Part shown: in pieces, positions 16,549 through 25,563 of the stretch
How the letters are laid out: each line of letters begins with the position of its first letter
Numbering within the stretch: the first letter of the stretch is position 1
Assembly (NCBI RefSeq): GCF_029894125.1
Contig: NZ_JARXYZ010000028.1
Location: forward strand, 1 to 64,000
Direction: 5' to 3'
Length of the DNA: 64,000 nucleotides
From: Kitasatospora sp. MAA19
GTDB taxonomy: Bacteria; Actinomycetota; Actinomycetes; Streptomycetales; Streptomycetaceae
The notes under the pieces: model-generated
What the model saw: the letters and a program-made list of their open reading frames with translations, nothing else
What the model was told of the DNA's origin: nothing
Databases searched by the model: none
Translations under genes and position numbers: made by a program

Positions 16549-18777
16549 TCAGCTGATGGACCAGATCTGCAGGGCGGAGCCGGTGTCCGGCTGCTGGGTC
16601 ACCAGGGCGCCGTCGGCGGTGGAGGCGGTGGTGAGGGCGAGCCCGCTCTGCTGCGAGGTGATCGTGTAGCCGCCGGCGACGGGGGAGACCAGCCAGCGCT
16701 GGTTGGCGCCCCCGGTGCACGCCCACTGGACGATCGGGTTGCCGGCCGCCGTGGAGCCGCCGCTGTCGTCGAGGCAGAGCTTCGACTCACCGTTGGCGAT
16801 CCGGTAACTGCCGTCGGACTGCCGGGTGAAGACCCAGTTCTGGTTGGCGCCGCCGTTGGGGGTCCAGGTGACGAGCTGGGTGCCCTGCGCGGTGGAGTGG
16901 GCCGGGTCGTCGAGGGCCTTGCCCGAGACGGTGAGGGTGTGGGTGCCGTCGAGCGAGGCGGTGCCGGTGGGGGTCAGCGTCAGGGTCTGGTCGGCTGCGG
17001 CACGGGTGCCGCCCACGGGATTGCCGGTGGTGTCGGTCCAGGACCGGGTGGGCGTGGTTTCGGTGAGCCGGCCGGTGCCGGAGGTCATGCCGAGCACCAG
17101 GCCGCTGTAGCGGTTGACCAGCCGGACGGTTCCGGTCGGCGCCCCGGTGTCGGTCCGGCCGGGGATGACGAACCACTGCTGGCCGACGGTGGGTCCGTTC
17201 GTCCCCGGCGCGGTGACGGTCGGCGCGGTGCCCCAGGCGCGGGTCGCCGTGCTGTCGGAGCCGACGCCCAGCAGCCGGCCGGTGGCGGAGTTGAGGATTC
17301 GGTACGAGCCGTCGCCGTTGGAGGCGAAGCTCCACGAGGCCAGGCCCGATCCGGTGGCGGCCGGCAGCGAGGTGGTCGCCGGGCCGCCGGAGGTCTGGGC
17401 GAGCACCCGGCCGGAGCCGTTGGCGATCCGGTAGGTCCTGGTCACGTCGACCGGCGCGGGGGCGGGTGCGGAGGAGTCGAGGGTGATGTCGACGTACTCG
17501 CCCGAGGCGCCCGCCGAGCAGCCGAACGCGCAGTAGGAGCGGAAGTTCCTGCCGACGATCGTGGAGCTCGTCCGGTTCGCGCTGTCGACGAACCACCGGT
17601 ACCAGGAGGCCGTGTGGTAGCCGCCGGTGTCACCGATCGGGTACCACTTCTGGGTGGCGAGGTTGTCGGTCGCATAGAGGTGCTGCGGTGACGAACCGTC
17701 CTGGTTGACGGCCTGCGGCTCACCGATGTACAGCCCGAGGTGGGCGTCGTAGGTGATGTCCATGACGAACAGGGGCGAGGTCGGGGGCATCTTGCCGGCC
17801 GCGATCTGCTGGCTCGCCGTGCCGGTGTTCGCCGGGTCGTACTCGGCGGAGACGGGGGTGTAGCCGGTGCTGTTCGAGGAGTCGACCGGCACGATGTTGC
17901 TCTCCCGGCCGCCGGTGCCGGGCTGGCTCCAGGCGCCGTCGTACCACTTCTGCCACGAGTCGGGCGCCATCTTGGCGGAGATCGGCGCGCGGGCCACGTG
18001 CTCGTAGAAGGCCGTCCAGCTGCCCTTCTTGTCGAGGATCCGCGAGCCGTAGTAGACGTAGAAGTAGCCGGAGGCGGTGTCCGCGAACAGCCGTGGGTCG
18101 CCGTCGCCGTAGGAGTACGTCTCGTTCGGGAACGCGGTGGTGTCGCCCCGCGTGGTGCTGTACGGCGAGGTGAGGACGTGGTTCCTGATGGTCCACGTGC
18201 GGCCCTGGTCGCTGGAGACGGCGTAGTCGATCGCGTCGTAGTGCAGGCCGTCGCCGAAGGGCTGCGGGGTGAACTCGTTGTGCACCAGGCCGTACCAGTC
18301 GCCGGTGTCCGGGTCGACCCAGACCCCGGTGAGGTCGCAGTAGTTCTTCTGGGCGTAGCCGGAGCCGGCGGGCGCGGCCGTCGCCTCCCGGCCGGTGGGG
18401 CTGTTGTTGCAGCGCCAGGTCGTGTCGTTGTTCGCGTCCTGGGAGTTGGCGGGGTTCACCGCGTTGCTGATGGCGGCGGAGCGCTTGGCGGTGTCGAAGT
18501 CCTTGCCGGTGAAGAAGTCCCAGTAGCGCGGGTCGCTCGCGCCGTACAGCGCGGCGGACTGCTGGAAGTAGAACGTCCCGTCCTTGTCCAGGTACGGGGC
18601 GGCCGGGGTGTCGGTCGGCGTCCGGTACGGCACGGGGGAGCCGACCCCGATGGTGTAGGTCGCCGTGGTGGGTGTGGCGGGGGCCGCCGACGCGGTCGGC
18701 GCCGCGAGGGCGCCGCCGGCCAGGGCGGTGGTCGCGGCCGTGAGGGTGGCCACGAGGGTTCTCAGAAGGGATGGCAC
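16549..18777 (-). CDS. Secreted propeller-like glycosidase-type protein with C-terminal ricin B lectin domains
   Basis: 742 residues. A signal peptide (to about residue 35, ending ASA) precedes a domain of about 430 residues with sialidase/GH43-like features (DPDTGDWYGLVHNEF, SSDQGRTWTIRNH, GDGDPRLFADTA). A linker and two ricin-type beta-trefoil regions follow, with QxW motifs NQNWVF, NQRWLV and LQIWSI. It is probably a carbohydrate-binding exoenzyme acting outside the cell. It lies just downstream of a sugar ABC transporter locus on the same strand, so it may supply its substrate. The GTG start at 18777 is chosen because AAGGAG sits 5 nt upstream. Exact catalytic activity is not identified. 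Confidence 0.75.
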   Translation of the reverse strand: MPSLLRTLVATLTAATTALAGGALAAPTASAAPATPTTATYTIGVGSPVPYRTPTDTPAAPYLDKDGTFYFQQSAALYGASDPRYWDFFTGKDFDTAKRSAAISNAVNPANSQDANNDTTWRCNNSPTGREATAAPAGSGYAQKNYCDLTGVWVDPDTGDWYGLVHNEFTPQPFGDGLHYDAIDYAVSSDQGRTWTIRNHVLTSPYSTTRGDTTAFPNETYSYGDGDPRLFADTASGYFYVYYGSRILDKKGSWTAFYEHVARAPISAKMAPDSWQKWYDGAWSQPGTGGRESNIVPVDSSNSTGYTPVSAEYDPANTGTASQQIAAGKMPPTSPLFVMDITYDAHLGLYIGEPQAVNQDGSSPQHLYATDNLATQKWYPIGDTGGYHTASWYRWFVDSANRTSSTIVGRNFRSYCAFGCSAGASGEYVDITLDSSAPAPAPVDVTRTYRIANGSGRVLAQTSGGPATTSLPAATGSGLASWSFASNGDGSYRILNSATGRLLGVGSDSTATRAWGTAPTVTAPGTNGPTVGQQWFVIPGRTDTGAPTGTVRLVNRYSGLVLGMTSGTGRLTETTPTRSWTDTTGNPVGGTRAAADQTLTLTPTGTASLDGTHTLTVSGKALDDPAHSTAQGTQLVTWTPNGGANQNWVFTRQSDGSYRIANGESKLCLDDSGGSTAAGNPIVQWACTGGANQRWLVSPVAGGYTITSQQSGLALTTASTADGALVTQQPDTGSALQIWSIS

Positions 18778-18900
18778 AGGCACTCCTTCGGGTGGGGGCG
18801 TACTGCTGTCGCGGACTCGGCGTTCGGTCCGCGGCGCGGCGGCCACGGGGGTGTGGCCGCCGTGCCTCCTTCCGGTCAGGGCGGGAGGAGTCAAGGGGGG

Positions 18901-20850
18901 TCAGGCCTGCGACATCCGGAAGTCGTAGGCGGGCGGCACCGGGGTCCCCGGGTGGACGGCGAGCCAGAGGGTGTCCAGCGAGTCCTCGCCCTCGCGCATG
19001 TTGTCGACGCGGATGCCCTCGGCCAGCAGCCGCCGGACCCGGTCGTCGTCGCCCGAGGCATGCGCCGCCTTCGCCTCCGCCAGCTTGATCCGGCCGTGCT
19101 CGCGGACGGTCCGGGGGAACTGCTCGATGACCTGCAGGGCCTGCTCGGGACGGCCTGCCCGGAGCAGCGCGTCGAGGAGTTCGACGGTGAGCTCCTGGCC
19201 GTCCGGGCGCAGCCGGTGGGCCTCGACCATCAGGTCGGCGGACTCCTCGGCGTCGGGCGTCAGAACGGCCAGGGCACGCAGGGCCCACGGCGTGGGCAGC
19301 TCGCCGATCGAGCGCTTCCAGGCCGCGCGGGCGGCGTCGTCCTCGCCGTCGGCCAGGCGGAGCAGGCCGAGCTGGTAGAGCAGGTGCCAGTCCGGTTCGC
19401 CCGCCTCCAGCAGCTCGCGCCAGTGGGATCCGCGGACCGGGGCCGCCGGCGGGTCGCTGATCGGCAGCCGGCCGGTGCGCGCCAGGGCCAGCCAGGGGGC
19501 CTGTTCGCGCTCGCAGGAGCCGAAGGGCAGTGCGGGGGTGGGAGCGAGCAGCCCGGCTTCGACCTCCAGCGCCCCCCAGCCCGAGCCGCGTGCCAGCACC
19601 TGGTCCGGCGCGGGCAGCCCGGCCGCCCACCCGGCGGCCGCGGCCAGCTGCTCAGGGCTGACCAGCGCGTCCAGGGAGGCCCGGGCGGCCGCCCGGGCCT
19701 GCTCCCAACTCCCGTGCACCGCTTGGGGATCGGCCTGGAGGAGTCCGTAGGCCTCGACCCAGGACCAGCGCGCGCCGGCCGGCATCGGCAGGTGCTCCAG
19801 CTGGGTCCTGGCCAGCCCGGCCTGGATCTCCAGGTAGGCCGAGTCGGGCCCGGAGAGCCACTCCTGCCAGTGCCGGCCGCCGGTGCCGGTGCCCCAGTGG
19901 AACAGCTTGCGGCCGCGCAGCCGGTCGGTGGACGCCTGGACCAGGCCGGCCCCGGTCTCGTCCAGCGCGGTGATCCACCGGCGTTCGCCGTCCGGGATGT
20001 CCAGGAAGTAGTCCGCCGCGCGGGGCAGTCGGCCGGGATAGCTGCGGTCGGCGCCCTCGTGGTCGGGGAAGGCGACCTGTCGCAGATCGGCGGTGTAGTC
20101 GAAGTGGAAGGCGCGGTCGGCGGGGCCCACCACCCGGGTCCGCTCCGTCTCGGGCACGGCGATGTTGGACCACCAGTAGACCGGGACCTCGGCTTCGGTG
20201 GGGTTGTGGACGGAGACGTTGACGTACAGGACCGGGGAGCGGGCCGGCAGCCAGGCGTCGATCTGCAGCACCAGCTGCCGCAGGCGTTCGAACTCGTACA
20301 TCCGCAGCACGGGCGTGCCGTCCGCGGCGGTGACCCGTACGGCGTGCAGCGGCTCGCAGGTCAGCGGCCAGTGCCCGGTGGTGCCGAGGTTCCACTCCAC
20401 GCCGCCGGCCACCCAGGCGTCCCGCAGGGCGAGGTTGGCCGGTTGCAGGACCGGGTTGCGGTGCAGCAGTTCGCGGCCCGAGGGACGGTGCACCAGCGAC
20501 CAGAGCCGGCCGCCGTAGCCGGGCAGGAAGGTGGCGGTGAGCTCCTCGTTCTCCAGGACCACGGTGGGCAGTTCGCGGGTGGTGCGGGAGCGGTCGTAGC
20601 CGTCCTGAGCGGTGTACGGGAGCAGCGTGTGCGGGCGGCCGTAGCCCAGCCCCCGGCGCATCTCGGGATCGGCGGCCTCGGCGTCCTCGGCGACGCGGGC
20701 GGGCAGGCCGTGCAGGATCGGCAGCAGGCCGGCGACCGGCTCGGCCGCGCCCTCGACGCGCAGGACGCCGGTGCGCAGCGTCGAGGGCGGGGCCGACGGT
20801 TCCAGGGCTGACGGGTTCAGGGGTGACGGGTTCAGGGGTGATGAGCTCAT
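18901..20850 (-). CDS. DUF5107 protein with TPR-like C-terminus
   Basis: A 649-residue cytoplasmic protein. The N-terminal two thirds is a galactose-mutarotase-like/DUF5107 beta-sandwich (FLPGYGGRLWSLVHRPSGRE, GGVEWNLGTTGHWPLT, FPDHEGADRSYPGRLP). The C-terminal third is helical with repeats (LLYQLGLLRLADGEDDAARA) resembling tetratricopeptides. DUF5107 genes often accompany sugar ABC transporters, and a role in oligosaccharide recognition or processing is inferred. It overlaps the MalG-type permease gene by 4 nt (ATGA), so it is the last gene of the transporter operon. Confidence 0.8.
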   Translation of the reverse strand: MSSSPLNPSPLNPSALEPSAPPSTLRTGVLRVEGAAEPVAGLLPILHGLPARVAEDAEAADPEMRRGLGYGRPHTLLPYTAQDGYDRSRTTRELPTVVLENEELTATFLPGYGGRLWSLVHRPSGRELLHRNPVLQPANLALRDAWVAGGVEWNLGTTGHWPLTCEPLHAVRVTAADGTPVLRMYEFERLRQLVLQIDAWLPARSPVLYVNVSVHNPTEAEVPVYWWSNIAVPETERTRVVGPADRAFHFDYTADLRQVAFPDHEGADRSYPGRLPRAADYFLDIPDGERRWITALDETGAGLVQASTDRLRGRKLFHWGTGTGGRHWQEWLSGPDSAYLEIQAGLARTQLEHLPMPAGARWSWVEAYGLLQADPQAVHGSWEQARAAARASLDALVSPEQLAAAAGWAAGLPAPDQVLARGSGWGALEVEAGLLAPTPALPFGSCEREQAPWLALARTGRLPISDPPAAPVRGSHWRELLEAGEPDWHLLYQLGLLRLADGEDDAARAAWKRSIGELPTPWALRALAVLTPDAEESADLMVEAHRLRPDGQELTVELLDALLRAGRPEQALQVIEQFPRTVREHGRIKLAEAKAAHASGDDDRVRRLLAEGIRVDNMREGEDSLDTLWLAVHPGTPVPPAYDFRMSQA

Positions 20851-21692
20851 TTGCCGATCCCCACCGTCATGCCCTGGATGATCCGGGTGCCCAGCCAGGA
20901 GAAGAGGGCGAGCATCGGTGCGAGGATGAGGCAGACACCGGCGAACATGGTCCCCCAGTCCATTCCGTTGAGTTGTTCGGTGGCCACGAAGTCGGCCAGG
21001 GACACCGGCAGGGTGATCTTGTTCTCGCTGTGGTTGAGCACCAGGGCGAAGAGCGTCTCGTTCCAGGCGCCGATCACCTGGAGCAGGAAGGCGGTGATCA
21101 GGCCGCCGCGGGCGACCGGGACGATCACCTGCAGGAAGGTGCGCAGCGGCCCGGCCCCGTCGAGGGTGGCGGCCTCCTCCAGGACGGCGGGCACGCCGCT
21201 GAAGAAGCCGGTCAGCAGGTAGACGGTGAACGGCATCGCCAGGCCGACGTAGACCAGGATCAGACCGAACAGACTGTCCGTCAGGTCGACCTGCGCCAGG
21301 CCGATGAAGAGCGGGACGACCAGGACCTGTCCGGGGACCCCGAGGCCCATCGCGAAGGTCATGGTCAGTGCGGACGAGGTGCGGGTGCGGCGGCGGGCCA
21401 GCACGTAGGCGGCGGGTGCGGCCAGGGCGACGGCCGCCACCGAGGAGACGGTCGCGACGAGCACGCTGTTGAGCGCCGCCCGGCCGAACCCGCCCTCGTT
21501 CAGCGCCCGTCCGTAGTTGCCGGGCTGCGGGTCGGTCGGCAGGCCGAAGGGGTGGGCGAAGATGTCGCTGCTGCCGCGCAGCGAGGTCAGGAAGACCCAC
21601 AGGATGAGCAGCAGGTCGGCGGCGACGACGACCCAGACGACGGCCCTGGCGATCCGCATCGCCGGTCCCGCGGCTCGGTGCTTGGTACGCAC
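20847..21692 (-). CDS. Carbohydrate ABC transporter permease, MalG type
   Basis: A 281-residue inner-membrane permease with six predicted spans. The cytoplasmic EAA loop reads EEAATLDGAGPLRTF, the contact site for the shared ATPase. The length matches MalG/AraQ-like (CUT1) permeases. The GTG start at 21692 has a poor ribosome site. It lies 24 bp after the MalF-type gene and is coupled to the DUF5107 gene. No dedicated ATPase is encoded here; streptomycetes usually use the shared MsiK for such systems. Confidence 0.9.
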   Translation of the reverse strand: MRTKHRAAGPAMRIARAVVWVVVAADLLLILWVFLTSLRGSSDIFAHPFGLPTDPQPGNYGRALNEGGFGRAALNSVLVATVSSVAAVALAAPAAYVLARRRTRTSSALTMTFAMGLGVPGQVLVVPLFIGLAQVDLTDSLFGLILVYVGLAMPFTVYLLTGFFSGVPAVLEEAATLDGAGPLRTFLQVIVPVARGGLITAFLLQVIGAWNETLFALVLNHSENKITLPVSLADFVATEQLNGMDWGTMFAGVCLILAPMLALFSWLGTRIIQGMTVGIGK

Positions 21693-21716
21693 GGGAGGTG
21701 CCTTTCTCGGGTGGGG

Positions 21717-22673
21717 TCAGTACTCGACGGCGGTGCGGCGCATCAGTCGGCGGAGCGCCAGCGTGATCACCCCGACCATCACGAGGCTGACCAGGGCGGC
21801 GGCCGTGGCCATGCCCAGTTGCGGGGCCGAGGTCTGCGGGAACGCCTCGGTGTAGACGTACATCGCGGTGTTCCAGGTGCTGACCGGCGGCTGGTTCGAG
21901 CTGCTGCCGCCGTACATCAGGATCAGTTCGAAGATCTTCACCGAGCTGACCGTCCAGAGCACGGCGCAGACCGAGATCACGTCCCAGGCCAGGGGCAGGG
22001 TGACGTGCCGGAACCGCTGGAAGGCGCTCGCGCCGTCCAACTCGGCGGCCTCGTAGAGGTATTCGGGGATCTGGTCGACGGCCGCCATGATGATGGCCGT
22101 GTAGTAGCCGGTGGCCGTCCAGACCAGCGTGGCGACGATCATCGGGAAGAGGTTGTCGGTCGCCAGCCACTTGGGCGGCGCCGCCACGCCCAGCCAGTGC
22201 AGCACGGTGTTCACCGGGCCGTCGGGGGAGAACAGGAAGCCGGCCGCGATGCCGAACACCATCGCGTTGACCAGGCACGGGAAGAAGAGCACCGACCGGG
22301 CGAACAGCCGGGCCCGCATCTCGCGCAGCACCAGGGTCAGCGCCAGGCTGATCGCGAAGGTGATGGCGCCGCCGACGACGAGGATCTCCAGGGTGTTGAG
22401 CAGCGAGGTGCGGAACGCCGGATCCCCGAACAGGACCTGGTAGTTGTGCAGGCCGCGCCACTGCTTGGCGCCCATGCCGTCCCACTTGTACAGGCTGGTC
22501 CAGGCGGCGTAGCCGATCGGGGCCAGGAACAGGACCGCGTAGACGAGCAGTGCGGGGCCGGCGAACGGCCAGAAGATGCGCCGGTGTTGGCGTTCCAGGG
22601 GCGCGGCGCCGGAGCCGGCCGGCGGCCGCCCTTCGCGCCGGACCGCGGTGCGGTCCTGGAGTGCGGTGGCCAT
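21717..22673 (-). CDS. Carbohydrate ABC transporter permease, MalF type
   Basis: A 318-residue permease with an N-terminal cytoplasmic tail, about six spans, and the EAA motif YEAAELDGASAFQRF. It belongs to the CUT1 (MalF/UgpA) group and would form a heterodimer with the MalG-type protein encoded next. Its start lies 4 bp after the binding-protein stop, so the two are co-transcribed. The substrate is unknown; the ricin-domain exoenzyme downstream suggests an oligo- or polysaccharide product. Confidence 0.9.
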   Translation of the reverse strand: MATALQDRTAVRREGRPPAGSGAAPLERQHRRIFWPFAGPALLVYAVLFLAPIGYAAWTSLYKWDGMGAKQWRGLHNYQVLFGDPAFRTSLLNTLEILVVGGAITFAISLALTLVLREMRARLFARSVLFFPCLVNAMVFGIAAGFLFSPDGPVNTVLHWLGVAAPPKWLATDNLFPMIVATLVWTATGYYTAIIMAAVDQIPEYLYEAAELDGASAFQRFRHVTLPLAWDVISVCAVLWTVSSVKIFELILMYGGSSSNQPPVSTWNTAMYVYTEAFPQTSAPQLGMATAAALVSLVMVGVITLALRRLMRRTAVEY

Positions 22674-22677
22674 GGGA

Positions 22678-23976
22678 TCAGTCCTGCGACTTCCAGAAGG
22701 AGACCTGGTCGGATTTCATCGTCGAGACGAACTGCTCGGCGCTGGTCTTGCCGTGCCACAGGTCGAGGAAGTTCTGGTTGAAGACCTTGGTCGGGTAGCT
22801 GCCCGCGACGCCGCCGTACGTGAGTCGCACCGGCGCGGAGTTCAGTGCCTTCTGCACGTCGGCCAGCACCGCGGGGGCCGGGATGTCCGAGCGCGGGGTG
22901 ATGTTGCCGGCCTCCGTGGAGATCCCGCCGAGCACCTTCTGCTGCTGGAAGTAGGCGATGAACTTCTGCGCGGGGGCGACGTTCTTGGCGGTCCTGGGCA
23001 TCGAGAAGCCGAAGAGCATCGAGTCGGCGTTGGTGGCGCCGGGCGGCAGCATCGCGCCCATCTTCCAGTCGGCCGGGACCTGCTTGGCGACCTCGTCGGT
23101 GACCCAGCTGCCGTCGCTGTAGAAGGCGGCCTTGCCGGCCGACCAGTTGGTCTCCTGCGCCGGGAACTTGGTGGCGTCGTAGCCGCCGAGCAGGTAGCCG
23201 CCCTTGACCAGCTGCTCGACCTGCTGCACCGCGGTGAGCACCGCCGGGTTGTCCCAGCTCGCCCCGGACTTGTCGGAGCTCAGGGCGCTGAAGTCGACGC
23301 CGCCCGCGGCCAGCAGGTAGTCCAGGGTCAGGCCGTTCTCCCAGGCGAGCTCGCCGTCCGAGGCCAGGCAGGCCCGGCCCTTGGCCTTGAGGGCGTCGCA
23401 GACCTTGAGGAAGTCGGCCCAGGTGGCCGGCGCGGTGGGCATGGCGGCGGCGAGGTCGGGGTCGGCGGCGTTGTAGAACAGGCCGGCCGAGGAGACCTCG
23501 TACGGGATGATGTAGTGGTTCTTGCCGTTCGGGTCCTTCGGCAGGGCGTCCAGGTACTTGGCCGGGATGACGTCGGCGACCTTCTTGCCCTCGCCGGGCA
23601 CCTCCATGCCGAGCACGTCGGACAGGTCCAGGGCCTGGCCGGCCTGGGCGGTCGCGGCGTAGACGGCGTCGGCGCCCTGGTCCCACAGGTCCGGGGCCTG
23701 GCGGGCGGCTATCGCGGGGCCGATCTTCTTGGTCACGTCGCGACCGGCCCAGGTGACGTCGACCTTGATGCCGGTGTCGCTCTGGAACCGGTCGATCGCG
23801 GCCTGGATCACCTTCGCCTGCGGTTCGCCCGCCCGCCACATCGACCAGTAGGTGAAGCCGCCCGCCTTGGCGCCGCCGCCCGCCCCGCCGCTGCCGCAGG
23901 CGCTCGCACCGGCCGCGAGCACCACGGCCGTCGCCACGCCGACGACGCGTCTGGCGGTCTTCGTCTTGCTGTTCAT
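22678..23976 (-). CDS. Sugar ABC transporter substrate-binding lipoprotein
   Basis: A 432-residue extracellular solute-binding protein (family 1). The N-terminus has a basic start, a hydrophobic stretch and lipobox AGASAC (Cys27 lipidated). The mature part has family blocks such as AAIDRFQSDTGIKVDVTWAG and MPRTAKNVAPAQKFI. It would capture the sugar at the outer membrane face and deliver it to the permeases encoded immediately downstream. It is first in the operon. A LacI-type operator (24071-24082) lies about 95 bp upstream of its start. Confidence 0.9.
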   Translation of the reverse strand: MNSKTKTARRVVGVATAVVLAAGASACGSGGAGGGAKAGGFTYWSMWRAGEPQAKVIQAAIDRFQSDTGIKVDVTWAGRDVTKKIGPAIAARQAPDLWDQGADAVYAATAQAGQALDLSDVLGMEVPGEGKKVADVIPAKYLDALPKDPNGKNHYIIPYEVSSAGLFYNAADPDLAAAMPTAPATWADFLKVCDALKAKGRACLASDGELAWENGLTLDYLLAAGGVDFSALSSDKSGASWDNPAVLTAVQQVEQLVKGGYLLGGYDATKFPAQETNWSAGKAAFYSDGSWVTDEVAKQVPADWKMGAMLPPGATNADSMLFGFSMPRTAKNVAPAQKFIAYFQQQKVLGGISTEAGNITPRSDIPAPAVLADVQKALNSAPVRLTYGGVAGSYPTKVFNQNFLDLWHGKTSAEQFVSTMKSDQVSFWKSQD

Positions 23977-24070
23977 GCGCTGTTCCTCTCAACGGGACGC
24001 CCGCATCCGCCGTGCGTCGACGGGTTCTGCTCTGCACAGCAGCGCGCTGGGTGGGAACAGTAGGGTTCAC

Positions 24071-24082
24071 TTGACCGGTAAA
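24071..24082. promoter_or_regulatory. LacI-type operator, transporter side
   Basis: TTGACCGGTAAA, a partial palindrome centred on ACCGGT, in the promoter region of the binding-protein gene. The same core occurs at 24228-24233 in front of the divergent lacI gene, so it is the likely repressor site. Confidence 0.65.
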
Positions 24083-24223
24083 ACAAGACCCTGTCGCGAG
24101 AGTTGTCGACCGATGCGAAGTCGTGACGTCGCCGACCTGTGGATCTTCACAGGTCGGCACTGTCGCAGGATGCGGGGAGGATTGACCGCCCACGCCGGCG
24201 GCGGTAGATTTGCCGGGCATTTC

Positions 24224-24236
24224 TTGGACCGGTAAA
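24224..24236. promoter_or_regulatory. LacI-type operator, autoregulatory side
   Basis: TTGGACCGGTAAA, sharing ACCGGTAAA with 24074-24082, ends about 21 bp before the lacI ATG. Its position implies autorepression. Confidence 0.65.
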
Positions 24237-24257
24237 GCATTTCGGGAGTGGACGCTC

Positions 24258-25271
24258 ATGGTGACGATGCAGGACGTGGCCGAGCGTGCGGGGGTCACCA
24301 AGCAGACGGTCTCCAACGTCGTCACCGGCCGGATCCCGGTGCGGCCGGCGACCGAGGCCCGGGTGCGGGCGGCGATCGAGGAACTCGGCTACACCCCGAA
24401 CCTGGTGGCCCGATCGCTGGCCACCGGCACCACGATGACCGTCGGCCTGTTCGTCCCCACGGTGACCAGCCCCTTCTACTCCGAGATCGTCCAGGAGGTG
24501 GAGGACCTGCTGGAGCGCGCGGGCTACCACCTGCTGCTCTGCACGACCCGGCTGGACGGCGAACGCGCCCGGCGGCAGCTGGCCGGGCTCTCCAGCCGCC
24601 TGGTGGACGCGCTGCTGATCGCCGGCGACCGCGACCTGATCGACCACCTGCCGCTGCTGGCCGACGCCCGCTTCCCCGTGGTGCTGTGCGCCTGGGAGAC
24701 GGAGGCGCCGGACACCCACCCGGTCGTCACCATCGACTACGAGCGCGCCGGCTACCTCGCCGGCCGACACCTGCGGGACCTCGGGCACGAGCGCGTCGCC
24801 GTGCTGGCCAGCCTCCCCTCGCACGCCGGCCGGGTGGCCGGGTTCCGGCGCGCCTTCGCCGCCGACGGCCTGACGATCCCCGACAGCGCGGTCTTCAGCA
24901 CCCCCGAGTCGTCCGCCGCCGGAGGGTTCGCCGCCGCCGGCGCCGCGCTCGCCGCCGACCCCGGCCTGACCGCGATCTTCGCCACCCAGGACGTCCTGGC
25001 CCTGGGCGCGCTGGACGCGGCGACCGCGGCCGGGCGTTCCGTCCCGGAGGACCTGTCGGTCGTCGGACACGACGACATCGAGGAGGTCCGGCGTTCGCGT
25101 CCGCCGCTCACCACGGTGGCGATTCCCAAGCGCGAGATGGCGCAGCAGGCGATCGAACTGCTGCTGCGGGCCGTCAAGAGCGGCGGCGCGTCCACCAACG
25201 CCCTGCACCTGTTGCGGCCCACGCTGATCGTCCGGGAGAGCAGCGGTCCGGTCCGGGGCGACTCGGCCTGA
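24258..25271 (+). CDS. LacI-family repressor of the sugar transporter
   Basis: 337 residues. The N-terminal helix-turn-helix and hinge (VTMQDVAERAGVTKQTVSNV, later ELGYTPNLVARSLATG) bind DNA. The remainder is a periplasmic-binding-protein-like sensor (VGLFVPTVTSPFYSEIV, SVVGHDDIEEVRRSRPPLTT). ATG 24258 is chosen because GGGAGTG lies 7 nt upstream; a longer in-frame start would run across the operator. It is divergent from the ABC operon, with two matching operators between them. The natural inducer should be the transported sugar. Confidence 0.9.
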   Translation: MVTMQDVAERAGVTKQTVSNVVTGRIPVRPATEARVRAAIEELGYTPNLVARSLATGTTMTVGLFVPTVTSPFYSEIVQEVEDLLERAGYHLLLCTTRLDGERARRQLAGLSSRLVDALLIAGDRDLIDHLPLLADARFPVVLCAWETEAPDTHPVVTIDYERAGYLAGRHLRDLGHERVAVLASLPSHAGRVAGFRRAFAADGLTIPDSAVFSTPESSAAGGFAAAGAALAADPGLTAIFATQDVLALGALDAATAAGRSVPEDLSVVGHDDIEEVRRSRPPLTTVAIPKREMAQQAIELLLRAVKSGGASTNALHLLRPTLIVRESSGPVRGDSA

Positions 25272-25490
25272 TCCGTACCGGCCCCGGCGGTGGCGCCCGG
25301 TGGGTCGGTTCCGGAACCCGCCCTCGGTGATGCGCCGCCGGTCCTTCTCCCTCGAATCGCCCTGCCCCGCGTCGCGGATCGTTCCGGTCCGAAAGTGCCC
25401 CGTGCCCGCCGGGCTCCGCGCAGCCCGGTGACCCGAACGGCCCCGTCGGCTTGCGCCCCTCGGGCAACCCCTTCGGCTTCCCTGACCGGC

Positions 25491-25503
25491 GTTCGGTCCG
25501 AAC
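25491..25503. promoter_or_regulatory. Palindrome upstream of the hydrogenase operon
   Basis: GTTCGGTCCGAAC, a perfect inverted repeat around a central T, 60 bp before the hhyS start. The shape suits a dimeric regulator. The rest of the 290-bp gap after lacI (25272-25563) shows no gene. Confidence 0.4.
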
Positions 25504-25563
25504 CGTTGCTATGACTGTGGTTGAGCCATTTCGTCCGGCTCCCATCCCCGAGGAGGCATCCTC

